A stretch of DNA of 19,800 nucleotides. Source: DATEHQ01 sp035279525. GTDB lineage: Bacteria; Chloroflexota; Dormibacteria; Dormibacterales; Dormibacteraceae. The notes under the pieces are model-generated. The model had not been told where the DNA came from. It saw nothing but the letters and a program-made list of their open reading frames with translations, and did no database searches. Shown piece by piece: positions 1 through 7,277 of this stretch. The stretch's first letter is position 1; each line of letters begins with the position of its first letter. The stretch spans positions 1 to 19,800 of the forward strand of contig DATEHQ010000183.1 in NCBI GenBank assembly GCA_035279525.1. The letters are read 5' to 3'. The translations under genes and the position numbers were made by a program.

Positions 1-318
1 GCGCCCGCGGCGGCTGAGGTCGCGGCGCCTGCCGCGGCCGCTGCCGCGAACTACCTGGTGCACGTGACCCTCGAGCCGGAGCCCGGCACGACCGGAGATC
101 CGAGCGTGCTCGAGGTGCTTCGCCGCCAGGGCTATGGCGTCGCCCAGGTCGACGGGACCGGCCAGATGCGCATCAGCGTGCCCCGGGTCTCCGGCTCCTC
201 CAGCGACGACGCGGCCAGGCGCGGGCTCGAAACGCTGGGCAAGCTCGTGCCTGCGAAGGGCTACCGGCTGTCCGCCCCCCAGGCCGTCGCTCTGGAGCTC
301 GAGAAGGTGGGCCGCTGA
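1..318 (+). CDS. C-terminal part of an unidentified Ala-rich protein (5'-truncated)
   Basis: The reading frame is open from base 1 to a TGA at 316-318, so this is the 3' end of a gene that starts outside the window. About 105 residues are visible. The first 17 or so are almost all Ala/Pro/Glu, which looks like a flexible linker. They are followed by a compact domain of about 85 residues that begins NYLVHVTLEPEP and ends LELEKVGR, with no membrane segment. I do not recognise the domain. Its stop overlaps the next gene's ATG by one base (TGATG), so the two are probably translated together. No function is assigned. Confidence 0.7.
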   Translation, partial: APAAAEVAAPAAAAAANYLVHVTLEPEPGTTGDPSVLEVLRRQGYGVAQVDGTGQMRISVPRVSGSSSDDAARRGLETLGKLVPAKGYRLSAPQAVALELEKVGR

Positions 319-974
319 TGGGCACCGTGACGATCGCCGCCACGTACGGAGCGGGGGGCAGCGTCGTCGCCCCCGCCGTCGCCGAGCGGCTCGGCCTGCC
401 CTTCATCGAACGCGCGATCCCGGTGGCGGTCGCCGAGCGGATTCATGAGCCGCTGGAGGAGGCCCTGGCGGACGACGAAGCGGTCCACACCTCCGCTGTC
501 GGCCGCGCCCTGGACAGCGTTCTCTCGACCAGCGGACTTTTCGTCGGCGTGCCGCAGTCGCCCGAGGAGATGGGCGTGCTGCCCGAGATCGCACAGGCCG
601 AGGCCGTCCTGCGCCGGGTCGCGGGCGAAGGAGGAGCCGTGATCCTCGGCAGGGCCGGGGTTTTCGTCCTCAAGGGACATTCGAACGTGCTTCACGTCAG
701 GCTCGACGGCGACGTCGAGGCACGGCGACACGCGGCCATGGCCCGCCTGCGGCTCGATTATCCGACGGTCAAGAGGATCCAGCTGCAGACCGATCGGGCG
801 CGCAAGGCGTACGTCGGTCATTTCTACCCGAGAGCCGGGGCCTGGGAAGACCCGAGCCACTACCACCTTGTGCTGGACAGCACCGCCATCTCACTCGACG
901 CCTGCACCGAGATCATCGTGCGGGCCGCCGCGGATGTCTTCGGCAAGAGCGCTCCAAGCGCAGGAGGAAGCTAG
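318..974 (+). CDS. Cytidylate kinase-like P-loop family protein
   Basis: The 218-residue product matches the general pattern of the cytidylate-kinase-like family (Cytidylate_kin2 type). It opens with a beta strand and a degenerate glycine loop, TIAATYGAGGSVVA (residues 4-17), then AERLGLPFIER. A second hallmark, VILGRAGVFVLKG near residue 110, precedes VLHVRLDGDVEARR, the usual strand followed by an arginine lid helix. The loop is GAGGS rather than a classical GxxGxGKS/T, which is typical of this family and leaves true CMP kinase activity uncertain. The ATG overlaps the previous stop by one base, and the stop (972-974) is 4 nt before the transporter start, so it sits mid-operon. The pairing with an efflux pump has no obvious metabolic logic. 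Confidence 0.75.
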   Translation: MGTVTIAATYGAGGSVVAPAVAERLGLPFIERAIPVAVAERIHEPLEEALADDEAVHTSAVGRALDSVLSTSGLFVGVPQSPEEMGVLPEIAQAEAVLRRVAGEGGAVILGRAGVFVLKGHSNVLHVRLDGDVEARRHAAMARLRLDYPTVKRIQLQTDRARKAYVGHFYPRAGAWEDPSHYHLVLDSTAISLDACTEIIVRAAADVFGKSAPSAGGS

Positions 975-978
975 GCAC

Positions 979-2691
979 ATGGCAGCAATCGAAGAGCCGC
1001 GGGCACCCCAGGAACCGGCGATGACGCGAGAACGCGCGCTCGGTCCGTCGCTCATGTCGCTTCCACCCCGCACCAAGCTGGCGATCCTCGGCGCGATCCT
1101 GCTGACAATGTTCCTTGCTTCGCTGGACCAGACGGTGGTCGGCACGGCATTGCCCCGAATCATCACCGACCTCAACGGCGCCAACCTCTACGTGTGGGTC
1201 GTCAGCGCCTACCTGCTCACGTCAACCGTGACAGTGCCCATCTACGGCAAGTTCTCGGATGTCTTCGGCCGCAAGGTCATGCTGATGATCGGCGTCTGCG
1301 TCTTCCTGCTCGGATCGTGGCTCTCCGGCGCGTCACAGAACATGAACGAGCTGGTCGTCTTCCGAGGCGTTCAGGGACTTGGCGCCGGAGCTCTCTTTCC
1401 GATCGTGATCGCCATCATCGGCGACCTGTACAGCCCACGCGAGCGCGGCCGTTTCCAGGGCCTGTTCGGCGCCGTCTTCGGTCTGAGCTTCATCGTCGGT
1501 CCGTTCATCGGTGGCTGGATCACCGACCACGTCAGCTGGCACTGGGTCTTTTACGTCAACGTCCCGTTTGGGATCGCGTCGTTGATCGTGCTCTGGACGG
1601 TGCTGCCCGGCACGCGACAGAGGCACGCGTCGGCCCGTGACCTCGACTACCTGGGCATCGTGGTGTTCACCGCCGGGGTGGTTCCTTTCATGCTCGGTCT
1701 CAGCAACAAGGGCAACGTCAGCAGCACCGGGCAGCTCGCCAATTGGACCGACCTCAACGTGATGGGCCTGATCGTCCTCGGCGCGGTGATCCTGGTCGCA
1801 TTTATCTTCGTCGAGCTGAGAGCAAAAGAGCCGATCATCCCGCTCGAGCTGTTCCAAGGCCGGGACTTCGCGGTGAGCATGGCGGCGGTCTTCGTCTTCG
1901 GCATCGCCATGTTCGCAGCCGTTCTCTTCATGCCTCGCTTCTATCAGACCGTGCGGGGGATCAGCGCGACCGCCTCCGGTTACTACATCTGGCCCCTGCT
2001 GGTCGGGTTGATGGGTGGCAGCATCGGCAGCGGTCTTTTGATCAGCCGAATCGGCCGCTACAAGTGGCTGATGACAGGCGGCGCCGTGGTGATGGTCATC
2101 GGTGGTTTCCTGCTCACGCACCTGACCGCGGGCATCCCCGACTGGGAGCTGTGGGGCTTCATGCTCGTGCTCGGCCTCGGCATCGGACCCTCGATGGCGG
2201 GCTTCACGGTCGTCGTCCAGAACTCCGTTCCGATGGATCGCCTTGGCGTCGCGACCAGCACGCTGACGTTCTTGCGGCAGATTGGCGCCTCAGTCGGCCT
2301 GGCGGTGGCCGGCACGGTCTTCTCGTCACAGTTTGCGGGCCGGCTGCCGGTGAACCTGGCGCAGGAGGGCGTGCCACAGTCGGTCATTCCCCAACTCGAG
2401 AAGCTGTCGGGGGTGCTGCAGAGCGTCGGCAACGGGCGAGCGCTGCTCGAGCATCTCCTGGCCGGTCCGCTTCAACCTCTGGTTCCCAGGGTGATCGCGG
2501 GGGCCAACGATGCGCTGGCGTTGGCGATCGGCGACCTGTTCTGGGTCACTGTCGTGGCCGGCGTGCTCGGTCTCCTGTTCACCCTGTCGCTGCGCGACCT
2601 GCCGCTGAAGACCGCGCGAGAGTTCAGGGCGCAGTCGCTCGCGGCGGACCAAGATCCGGCCATGACCTCGGTCGCACCGAAAGCAGAGTGA
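979..2691 (+). CDS. MFS multidrug transporter, DHA2 (EmrB/QacA) family, 14 TM
   Basis: This is a proton-driven drug exporter of the cytoplasmic membrane, 570 residues from ATG 979. That start follows an AGGAGG-containing stretch (962-967) and fits better than upstream in-frame codons that lie inside the previous gene; ATG 1021 is an alternative. DHA2 marks are present: the TM1 motif LDQTVVGTALP (residues 49-59), motif A YGKFSDVFGRK (89-99), and an antiporter motif C region around GLSFIVGPFIGGW. The length and hydrophobic pattern fit 14 helices with an extended C-terminal tail. It is coupled to the kinase-like gene upstream and followed by a hairpin terminator. The substrate cannot be told from sequence. 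No regulator gene of TetR or MarR type is adjacent. Confidence 0.92.
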   Translation: MAAIEEPRAPQEPAMTRERALGPSLMSLPPRTKLAILGAILLTMFLASLDQTVVGTALPRIITDLNGANLYVWVVSAYLLTSTVTVPIYGKFSDVFGRKVMLMIGVCVFLLGSWLSGASQNMNELVVFRGVQGLGAGALFPIVIAIIGDLYSPRERGRFQGLFGAVFGLSFIVGPFIGGWITDHVSWHWVFYVNVPFGIASLIVLWTVLPGTRQRHASARDLDYLGIVVFTAGVVPFMLGLSNKGNVSSTGQLANWTDLNVMGLIVLGAVILVAFIFVELRAKEPIIPLELFQGRDFAVSMAAVFVFGIAMFAAVLFMPRFYQTVRGISATASGYYIWPLLVGLMGGSIGSGLLISRIGRYKWLMTGGAVVMVIGGFLLTHLTAGIPDWELWGFMLVLGLGIGPSMAGFTVVVQNSVPMDRLGVATSTLTFLRQIGASVGLAVAGTVFSSQFAGRLPVNLAQEGVPQSVIPQLEKLSGVLQSVGNGRALLEHLLAGPLQPLVPRVIAGANDALALAIGDLFWVTVVAGVLGLLFTLSLRDLPLKTAREFRAQSLAADQDPAMTSVAPKAE

Positions 2692-2716
2692 CCGAGGTCG
2701 GCGAGTAAGCAAGAGA

Positions 2717-2750
2717 AAGGCGGCGCGGGGCCCTCACCCCTCGCCGCCTT
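2717..2750. terminator. Bidirectional hairpin terminator between MFS gene and pstS
   Basis: An inverted repeat pairs 2717-2725 with 2742-2750 (9 bp) and 2727-2730 with 2737-2740 (4 bp). One C/T mismatch separates the two helices and the loop is 6 nt (2731-2736). The stem starts AA and ends TT, and A-rich sequence (aagagaaa) lies just left of it, so it can end transcripts from both converging genes. There is no long U tract on either side. Its place between two convergent stops supports the call. Confidence 0.8.
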
Positions 2751-2762
2751 CGGGGGAAAACG

Positions 2763-3845
2763 CTAGCTGAGAACCGCCGTGCCCCCTGCCTTGATCAGCT
2801 TGAGGTTGGTCAGGGCCAGCTGCTGAACCGCGGATGGCAGCGGCGCGTACTGAAGGTCGGAGCCATCGGACTGGCCGTCGGTGACGAGCCACTTGATGAG
2901 ATAGACGACCGCCTTGCCCTTGCCGGCGTCACTGTAGTTCGTGTAGAGGATCAGCCAGCTGAAGCCCGCGATCGGGTAGCAGGTGTCGCACGCGGAATTC
3001 GTGATCGAGAAGTTGGTCGGCCCGACGCTGGTGTTGGTCGCTGCGGCGGCGGTCGCGCCGGCGACGCTGGCCTGGACGAACTTGCCATTGGCGTTCTTCA
3101 GGAACGCCTGCTTCATGCCGGCCTGCACGACGTAGGCGAGCTCCACGTAACCGATGGAACCATCGGTCGACTGGACAGCCTGCGCGACGCCCTGGTTCTG
3201 CTGGCCGCCGACGCCGGTCGGCCACTTGACCGCCTTGCCGACACCCACCTTCGACTTCCACTCGTCGGACACCTTGGCGAGGTAGTCGGTGAAGTGGTAG
3301 CTCGTGCCACTGCTGTCAGCGCGGTGGACTACGGTGATCGCCCTGTTGGGCAAGGTCGTGCCGCTGTTGAGCGCGGCGATCGCGGGGTCGTTCCAGTTCT
3401 TGATGTGGCCGAGGAAGATGTTGGCCAGCGTCTGGCCGTCGAGGTTGAGCTTGTCCACTCCCGAGACGTTGAACGCGATCGAGATGACGCCCAACGTGGT
3501 GGGGACCTGTGTCAGCGCGCCAGGGCCTCCGGCCGTGGCGATGTCGGCGGATCCCATCGGCACGTCACTGGCGCCGAAGTCGACGGTCTTGGCCTGGAAC
3601 TGCTTGATCCCGGCGCCCGAGCCGACCGCCTGATAGTTGACTGTGACCTGCGGATACCTCGCGGAATAGTCCGCGAATGCCTTCAGATAGAAAGGTCCCG
3701 GAAAAGTCGCCCCGGCTCCGGTCAGCGATCCACTGCCGACGTCACTGGTCTGGGAGGGCGGCGTCGAGCCGCCGCACGCTGCGGCCAGCATCGCCGTCGC
3801 TCCAGCCAGGAGCAAGAACCGACCCAGGTATGAATGTCGAAGCAT
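2763..3845 (-). CDS. pstS: Phosphate ABC transporter substrate-binding lipoprotein PstS
   Basis: PstS captures inorganic phosphate outside the membrane and delivers it to PstCA. The 360-residue product starts at ATG 3845, where an AGGAGGGG Shine-Dalgarno sits 6 nt upstream; a longer in-frame ORF to 3887 lacks such a site. The signal peptide is a lipoprotein type with lipobox LAAAC (lipidated Cys24). Phosphate-binding motifs are visible: TGAGATFPGPFY just after the linker, the GSGAGI loop followed by DFGASDVPM, and the RADSSGTSYHF segment that carries the Arg/Asp/Ser/Gly/Thr ligands of the family. It is transcribed away from the rest of the pst-pho genes behind a candidate Pho box, so strong phosphate-starvation induction is expected. 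Other pst operons usually place pstS directly before pstC. Confidence 0.95.
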   Translation of the reverse strand: MLRHSYLGRFLLLAGATAMLAAACGGSTPPSQTSDVGSGSLTGAGATFPGPFYLKAFADYSARYPQVTVNYQAVGSGAGIKQFQAKTVDFGASDVPMGSADIATAGGPGALTQVPTTLGVISIAFNVSGVDKLNLDGQTLANIFLGHIKNWNDPAIAALNSGTTLPNRAITVVHRADSSGTSYHFTDYLAKVSDEWKSKVGVGKAVKWPTGVGGQQNQGVAQAVQSTDGSIGYVELAYVVQAGMKQAFLKNANGKFVQASVAGATAAAATNTSVGPTNFSITNSACDTCYPIAGFSWLILYTNYSDAGKGKAVVYLIKWLVTDGQSDGSDLQYAPLPSAVQQLALTNLKLIKAGGTAVLS

Positions 3846-3885
3846 CTGTCCCCTCCTGATTGGCCCCGGTGTCGCCACGGCACAC

Positions 3886-3891
3886 ACGCTA
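3886..3891 (-). promoter_or_regulatory. pstS: Candidate -10 hexamer of pstS (TAGCGT)
   Basis: On the - strand TAGCGT fits TAnnnT and starts exactly 16 nt after the TTAA of the last Pho-box repeat, the same spacing as at pstB. It would give a leader of about 35 nt that contains the strong Shine-Dalgarno. No TTGACA-like -35 is seen, as expected for an activator-dependent promoter. Confidence 0.5.
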
Positions 3892-3897
3892 TGAGAT

Positions 3898-3930
3898 GAG
3901 GGTTTAAGCCGGGGTTAATGGCGGCTTAAG
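3898..3930 (-). promoter_or_regulatory. Candidate Pho box, three 11-bp direct repeats, pstS / phoR intergenic region
   Basis: Read on the - strand, three head-to-tail 11-mers occur without gaps: CTTAAGCCGCC (3930-3920), ATTAACCCCGG (3919-3909) and CTTAAACCCTC (3908-3898). Each has TTAA at positions 2-5 and C at 7 and 8. PhoB/PhoP-type regulators are known to bind tandem repeats with 11-bp period, so this is a likely site for the response regulator encoded at 6541-7272. It faces pstS and also lies 24 nt or more upstream of the -10 of the divergent kinase gene, so it could control both. Confidence 0.72.
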
Positions 3931-3953
3931 GCTCGGCGGCCCAAGCTCGCCCA

Positions 3954-3959
3954 TATACT
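3954..3959 (+). promoter_or_regulatory. phoR: -10 hexamer TATACT of the phoR-like gene (leaderless start)
   Basis: TATACT is a near-consensus -10. Six bases separate it from GTG 3966, so the predicted +1 is the G of the start codon itself, which predicts a leaderless transcript. There is no Shine-Dalgarno. A clear -35 is not seen; the Pho-box repeats lie upstream. Confidence 0.6.
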
Positions 3960-3965
3960 CCGGCC

Positions 3966-5003
3966 GTGATCTGGGAGCGGAGGCGAGGTGACGACGTCGC
4001 GCAACCGGTCCCGTCGCGCCACGACTCGTTCGCTGAAATCCTGGAGAGCGCGCCGATCATGGCGATTCTGCTCGACGTCGACGGTCGTGTTCTGCGCGCC
4101 AACAAGGCCGCCCGCGACTTCTTCACGATCGACGCCACGCGGCTGCCGGCGAGCCTGGTCGAAGTGACCCTGGAGTCGCGCCTGTTCGAGATCGTCAGCG
4201 CCCGCGAAGTCCGCGCCGAAGCCACCCTCGTCCATCACCGCAGCACCGCCCAGACGCTTCTGGTCGCGGGCCCGGAACCGTTTCAGACCATCCTGTACCT
4301 GATCGACGTGACCGAGCTGCGCCGGCTCGGCACCGTGCGGCAGGAGTTCGTGGCCAACCTCGTGCATGAGCTGAAGACGCCGATCACGTCTCTGCGGCTG
4401 ACCGCGGAGAGCCTGCTCGGCGATCCACAGCCCAGGGACCGGCGCCGGTTCGCCGAGCGGATCGTGCGCGAAGCCGACCTGATCAGCAAGATCATCGACA
4501 ACCTCCGACAGCTCGGTGAGATCGAGGCGGGCATGATGACGATCGATGCCTCGACCTTTGACCTCGCGCAGCTGATCGACGACAGCGTGGCGCGGCTGGG
4601 ACTCGACCGGCCGGTGAACGCGAGCATCGCCAAGGGATTGACGGTGGAGACCGATCGCGCCAAGCTCGTCCAGGCGCTGGACAACCTGCTCGACAACGCT
4701 GCCAAGTTCTCCCCCGCCGGGGCCGCCATCGACGTCGAGGCAGGCATCTCGGGCAGCGATCTGGTGATCAGCGTCCGCGACCGCGGCCCCGGCATCTCAC
4801 CCGAGCACTGGAGCCGCGTTTTCGAGCGGTTCTACAAAGTCGACCGCGCCCGGCCGCGTGAAGCCGGGGGCTTCGGGCTCGGCCTCGCCATCACCAAGCA
4901 CCTCGTCCAGGTGCTCGGCGGCCGGATCTGGACCGAAGCCGCGCGAGACGGCGGACAGGTCTTCTACATCTCGCTACCCGGCCAAGTCTTAACGAACGCA
5001 TAA
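3966..5003 (+). CDS. phoR: PhoR-like sensor histidine kinase, PAS domain, no transmembrane segment
   Basis: This kinase should phosphorylate the PhoP-like regulator encoded downstream when phosphate is scarce. The 345-residue protein has an N-terminal PAS domain (about residues 20-115, with LLDVDGRVLRANKAARDFF). Next come a HisKA dimerisation helix with phospho-acceptor His134 in VHELKTP and an HATPase_c domain with N-box NLLDNAAKFSP (Asn244), G1 DRGPG (Asp272) and G2 GGFGLGLA. Typical PhoR proteins carry N-terminal membrane helices; none is present here. An in-frame TAA at 3927-3929 rules out an upstream extension, so the protein is predicted to be cytosolic. GTG 3966 is the only start near the promoter. 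The stop codon lies inside the Pho box of the next gene. Confidence 0.88.
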   Translation: MIWERRRGDDVAQPVPSRHDSFAEILESAPIMAILLDVDGRVLRANKAARDFFTIDATRLPASLVEVTLESRLFEIVSAREVRAEATLVHHRSTAQTLLVAGPEPFQTILYLIDVTELRRLGTVRQEFVANLVHELKTPITSLRLTAESLLGDPQPRDRRRFAERIVREADLISKIIDNLRQLGEIEAGMMTIDASTFDLAQLIDDSVARLGLDRPVNASIAKGLTVETDRAKLVQALDNLLDNAAKFSPAGAAIDVEAGISGSDLVISVRDRGPGISPEHWSRVFERFYKVDRARPREAGGFGLGLAITKHLVQVLGGRIWTEAARDGGQVFYISLPGQVLTNA

Positions 5004-5020
5004 TCTGACGTTAACCCGGC
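4988..5020 (+). promoter_or_regulatory. pstB: Candidate Pho box, three 11-bp direct repeats upstream of pstB
   Basis: Three contiguous 11-mers are CTTAACGAACG (4988-4998), CATAATCTGAC (4999-5009) and GTTAACCCGGC (5010-5020), sharing a TTAA/ATAA core at positions 2-5. The middle unit contains the TAA stop of the kinase gene. The TTAA of the last unit begins 16 nt before the -10 hexamer, identical to the pstS arrangement. This indicates an internal, phosphate-regulated promoter for pstB-phoU-phoP-pstC-pstA. Confidence 0.72.
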
Positions 5021-5026
5021 CGCGCC

Positions 5027-5032
5027 TATCCT
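5027..5032 (+). promoter_or_regulatory. pstB: -10 hexamer TATCCT of pstB
   Basis: TATCCT fits TAnnnT, lies 16 nt after the last Pho-box TTAA, and ends 10 nt before ATG 5043. The predicted +1 near 5039 leaves a leader of about 4 nt with no Shine-Dalgarno, so the message is nearly leaderless. Confidence 0.6.
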
Positions 5033-5042
5033 GAAGCCACGG

Positions 5043-5882
5043 ATGGCAGACGTTCGTCCATGGACGCAACCGGCGCAGCCACGACCGCCTGAGCTGCGCG
5101 CGGTGCAGGGCGGCGGGCAGCCGAAGTTGAAGGTACAAGAGCTGTCCTTCTACTACGGCAAGTTCAAAGCGCTGAGCGACGTCAGCTTCGAAATCCCAGA
5201 GAAGCGGATCACGGCGATCATCGGGCCGTCGGGCTGCGGCAAGAGCACCCTGCTGCGCGTCTTCAATCGCATGTACGACCTCGTACCGAACTCGCGCGCC
5301 ATGGGCGCGGTGACGCTCGACGGCGAAAATATCGTGATCACGCGCAAGCTGCTCGAGCTGCGCCAGAAGGTCGGGATGGTGTTCCAGCGGCCGAGCCCGT
5401 TCCCCATGTCGATCCGGGACAACATCGCATTTGCGCCGAGACTGCTCGGCTGGAAGTCCTCGCGCATCCGCGCCGCCGTCGAGGAGAGCCTGGAACGCGC
5501 AGCGCTGCTCGACGAGGTCAAGGATCGGCTCAACGATCCGGCAACCTCCCTGTCCGGCGGTCAGCAGCAGCGCCTGGCGATCGCGCGCTGCATCGCGGTC
5601 AGCCCGGAGGTCATCCTGATGGACGAACCGTGCTCGGCCCTCGACCCGGTCGCCACGACCAAGATCGAGGACCTGATGTCGACGCTCACACGCGACTTCA
5701 CGATCGTGATCGTCACCCACAACATGCAGCAGGCGGCCCGCGTATCGGATTTCACCGCCTTCATGCTCATGAACCCAGACCACCGCTACGGCGAGCTCAT
5801 CGAGTTCGCACCCACCGCCGATCTCTTCAACCAGCCCCAGGATCGACGCACCGAGGCTTACATCACCGGCAGGTTCGGTTAG
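5043..5882 (+). CDS. pstB: Phosphate ABC transporter ATP-binding protein PstB
   Basis: PstB is the cytosolic ATPase that powers phosphate import through PstCA. The product is 279 residues. Walker A is GPSGCGKST (61-69), the Q-loop Gln is in VFQRP (Gln115), the signature is LSGGQQQR (170-177), Walker B is VILMDEP (Asp194, Glu195) and the switch His is in VTHNMQQAARVSD (His226). The PstB-specific FNRMYDLVPNSR after Walker A and the PSPFPMSIRDN segment separate it from other ABC ATPases. About 27 extra, Pro/Gln-rich residues precede the ABC fold. ATG 5043 fits the -10 hexamer just upstream. The stop overlaps the phoU GTG by one base. Confidence 0.96.
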   Translation: MADVRPWTQPAQPRPPELRAVQGGGQPKLKVQELSFYYGKFKALSDVSFEIPEKRITAIIGPSGCGKSTLLRVFNRMYDLVPNSRAMGAVTLDGENIVITRKLLELRQKVGMVFQRPSPFPMSIRDNIAFAPRLLGWKSSRIRAAVEESLERAALLDEVKDRLNDPATSLSGGQQQRLAIARCIAVSPEVILMDEPCSALDPVATTKIEDLMSTLTRDFTIVIVTHNMQQAARVSDFTAFMLMNPDHRYGELIEFAPTADLFNQPQDRRTEAYITGRFG

Positions 5883-6544
5883 TGCCGAGACTGACTTTTG
5901 AGAAAGAGCTCGCGAGCCTCCGCGAGTCGCTGGTCCGGATGGGAACGCTCGTCGAGTCGCAGATCGAGGCCTCCCTCGATGCGCTCCGCAGACGAGATGG
6001 TTCGGCGGCTGAGAAGGTGCGCGCGCAGGACCAGTACCTGAACGAACTGTTTCGACAGATGCGCGAGCAGGTCTTCATGGTCATCTCGACGCAGCAGCCG
6101 GTGGCACGCGACCTCAGGTACCTGATGGGCCTGCAGTGGATCGCCACCGAGCTCGAGCGGATGGGCGACTACGCGGTGCGTATCGCCCGCATGACCGGCA
6201 CCCTCATCGGGCTGCCCGACATACCGCTGCGGGCCGAATTCGGCCTGATGGGTGAGCTCTCGATCGGACAGGTGCACGACATCCTCGAGGCCCTGATCGA
6301 CCAGGACGAACCCCGAGCGCGAGAGGTGGCGGCGCGCGACACCGAGGTCGATCGCCTGTATCACCGCGTCTTCGAGGACCTGGTCAAGGAGATGGGCAAC
6401 GGGCGCGTCGACACCGACGGCGCGCTGCGCTCGGTGACGCTCCTGCTGGTGGCGCACAACCTCGAGCGCATCTCGGACCGCGTCACCAACGTGGCCGAGG
6501 ACATCGTCTTTCTCGAGTCGGGACAGGTGATCGAGCTCGGATGA
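5882..6544 (+). CDS. phoU: Phosphate signalling protein PhoU
   Basis: PhoU links Pst transporter activity to the PhoR kinase and represses the Pho regulon when phosphate is plentiful. The start is GTG 5882, whose G is the last base of the pstB stop; this gives 220 residues beginning MPRLTFEKELASL, the usual PhoU N terminus. Two three-helix PhoU repeats are present, each with the acidic metal-binding pattern: ELERMGDYAVRIAR in the first and NLERISDRVTNVAEDIVFL in the second. It ends with the ATGA overlap that starts the response regulator. Its place between pstB and the regulator, rather than at the operon end, is unusual. Confidence 0.95.
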   Translation: MPRLTFEKELASLRESLVRMGTLVESQIEASLDALRRRDGSAAEKVRAQDQYLNELFRQMREQVFMVISTQQPVARDLRYLMGLQWIATELERMGDYAVRIARMTGTLIGLPDIPLRAEFGLMGELSIGQVHDILEALIDQDEPRAREVAARDTEVDRLYHRVFEDLVKEMGNGRVDTDGALRSVTLLLVAHNLERISDRVTNVAEDIVFLESGQVIELG

Positions 6545-7272
6545 CGCCCTCGGGCCGCAACGGCAGCGCCGGTCGGGTCCTGGTCGTAGAGGATGACGAG
6601 GGCATCCGCGAGATGCTCAAGTACAACCTGGTCACCGCCGGGTTTTCGGTGCACGAAGCCGCGGACGGGGCCTCCGGGCTGCGCACCGCAAGGACGGCGC
6701 GACCCGACCTGATCCTGCTGGATCTGATGCTGCCCGGAATGAGCGGCTTCGACTTCTGCCGCGCCTTACGCAAGAGCAGCCGGGTGCCGATCATCATGAT
6801 CACCGCCAAGGACGCTGAGGTCGACAAGATCGTTGGGCTAGAGCTCGGGGCCGACGACTACGTCACCAAGCCGTTCTCGGTGCGCGAGGTGCTGGCGCGC
6901 GTGAACGCCGTCATGCGCCGGTCGGCACCCGACGCGAACGAGCCGAAGACGGTGCCGGAGCGTGACACTATCGCGGACTTCACGATCGACCGCGCCGCGC
7001 GGCGCGTCGTGCTGAACGACCGCGACGTGAAGCTCACCGCTCGCGAGTTCGATCTGCTTTCGTATCTCCTCGCGCACCCGGGCCGGGTCCACACGCGCGA
7101 CACCCTGCTCGAAAACGTGTGGGGGCACGCGTTCTCCGGCGACCGCAAGACGGTGGACGTCCACGTGCGCTGGCTGCGCGAGAAGTTCGCCGACGTCGCG
7201 CCTTTCGAGATCGTGACGGTGCGAGGCATCGGCTACCGCCTCGACCGGAACGCGAACCACGGAGCCGCCTGA
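6541..7272 (+). CDS. phoP: OmpR-family response regulator, PhoP/PhoB-like
   Basis: This transcription factor of 243 residues is the likely partner of the PhoR-like kinase and the likely reader of the two Pho boxes. The receiver domain (about 11-128) has the acidic pocket VVEDDE, phospho-acceptor Asp61 in LLDLMLPG, Thr88 in MITAKD and Lys110 in VTKPF. The C-terminal winged helix (about 145-240) shows LTAREFDLLSYLLAHPGR, then KTVDVHVRWLREK (recognition helix) and the final VRGIGYRLD. The ATG overlaps the phoU stop by 4 bp. It is separated from its kinase by pstB and phoU, although most phoP-phoR pairs are adjacent. Assignment to the phosphate system rests on this context. Confidence 0.9.
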   Translation: MTPSGRNGSAGRVLVVEDDEGIREMLKYNLVTAGFSVHEAADGASGLRTARTARPDLILLDLMLPGMSGFDFCRALRKSSRVPIIMITAKDAEVDKIVGLELGADDYVTKPFSVREVLARVNAVMRRSAPDANEPKTVPERDTIADFTIDRAARRVVLNDRDVKLTAREFDLLSYLLAHPGRVHTRDTLLENVWGHAFSGDRKTVDVHVRWLREKFADVAPFEIVTVRGIGYRLDRNANHGAA

Positions 7273-7277
7273 CGCGC

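Noticed and set aside
1..57. GCC/GCG-rich stretch as a DNA repeat
   Set aside because: It is explained by an Ala-rich linker in the open reading frame; no regular period.
261..866. 201-residue open frame on the - strand opposite the kinase-like gene
   Set aside because: Shadow of the + strand gene in GC-rich DNA; its composition (Asp/His/Arg/Gly-rich) is typical of antisense frames and no family is recognisable.
868..978. An earlier in-frame start for the MFS transporter inside the kinase-like gene
   Set aside because: It would overlap the upstream CDS by more than 100 bp and the added residues look like an off-frame translation; ATG 979 has an AGGAGG upstream.
1333..2121. 262-residue - strand frame opposite the MFS gene
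   Set aside because: Low-complexity His/Asp/Glu-rich antisense shadow of membrane helices; no start signal.
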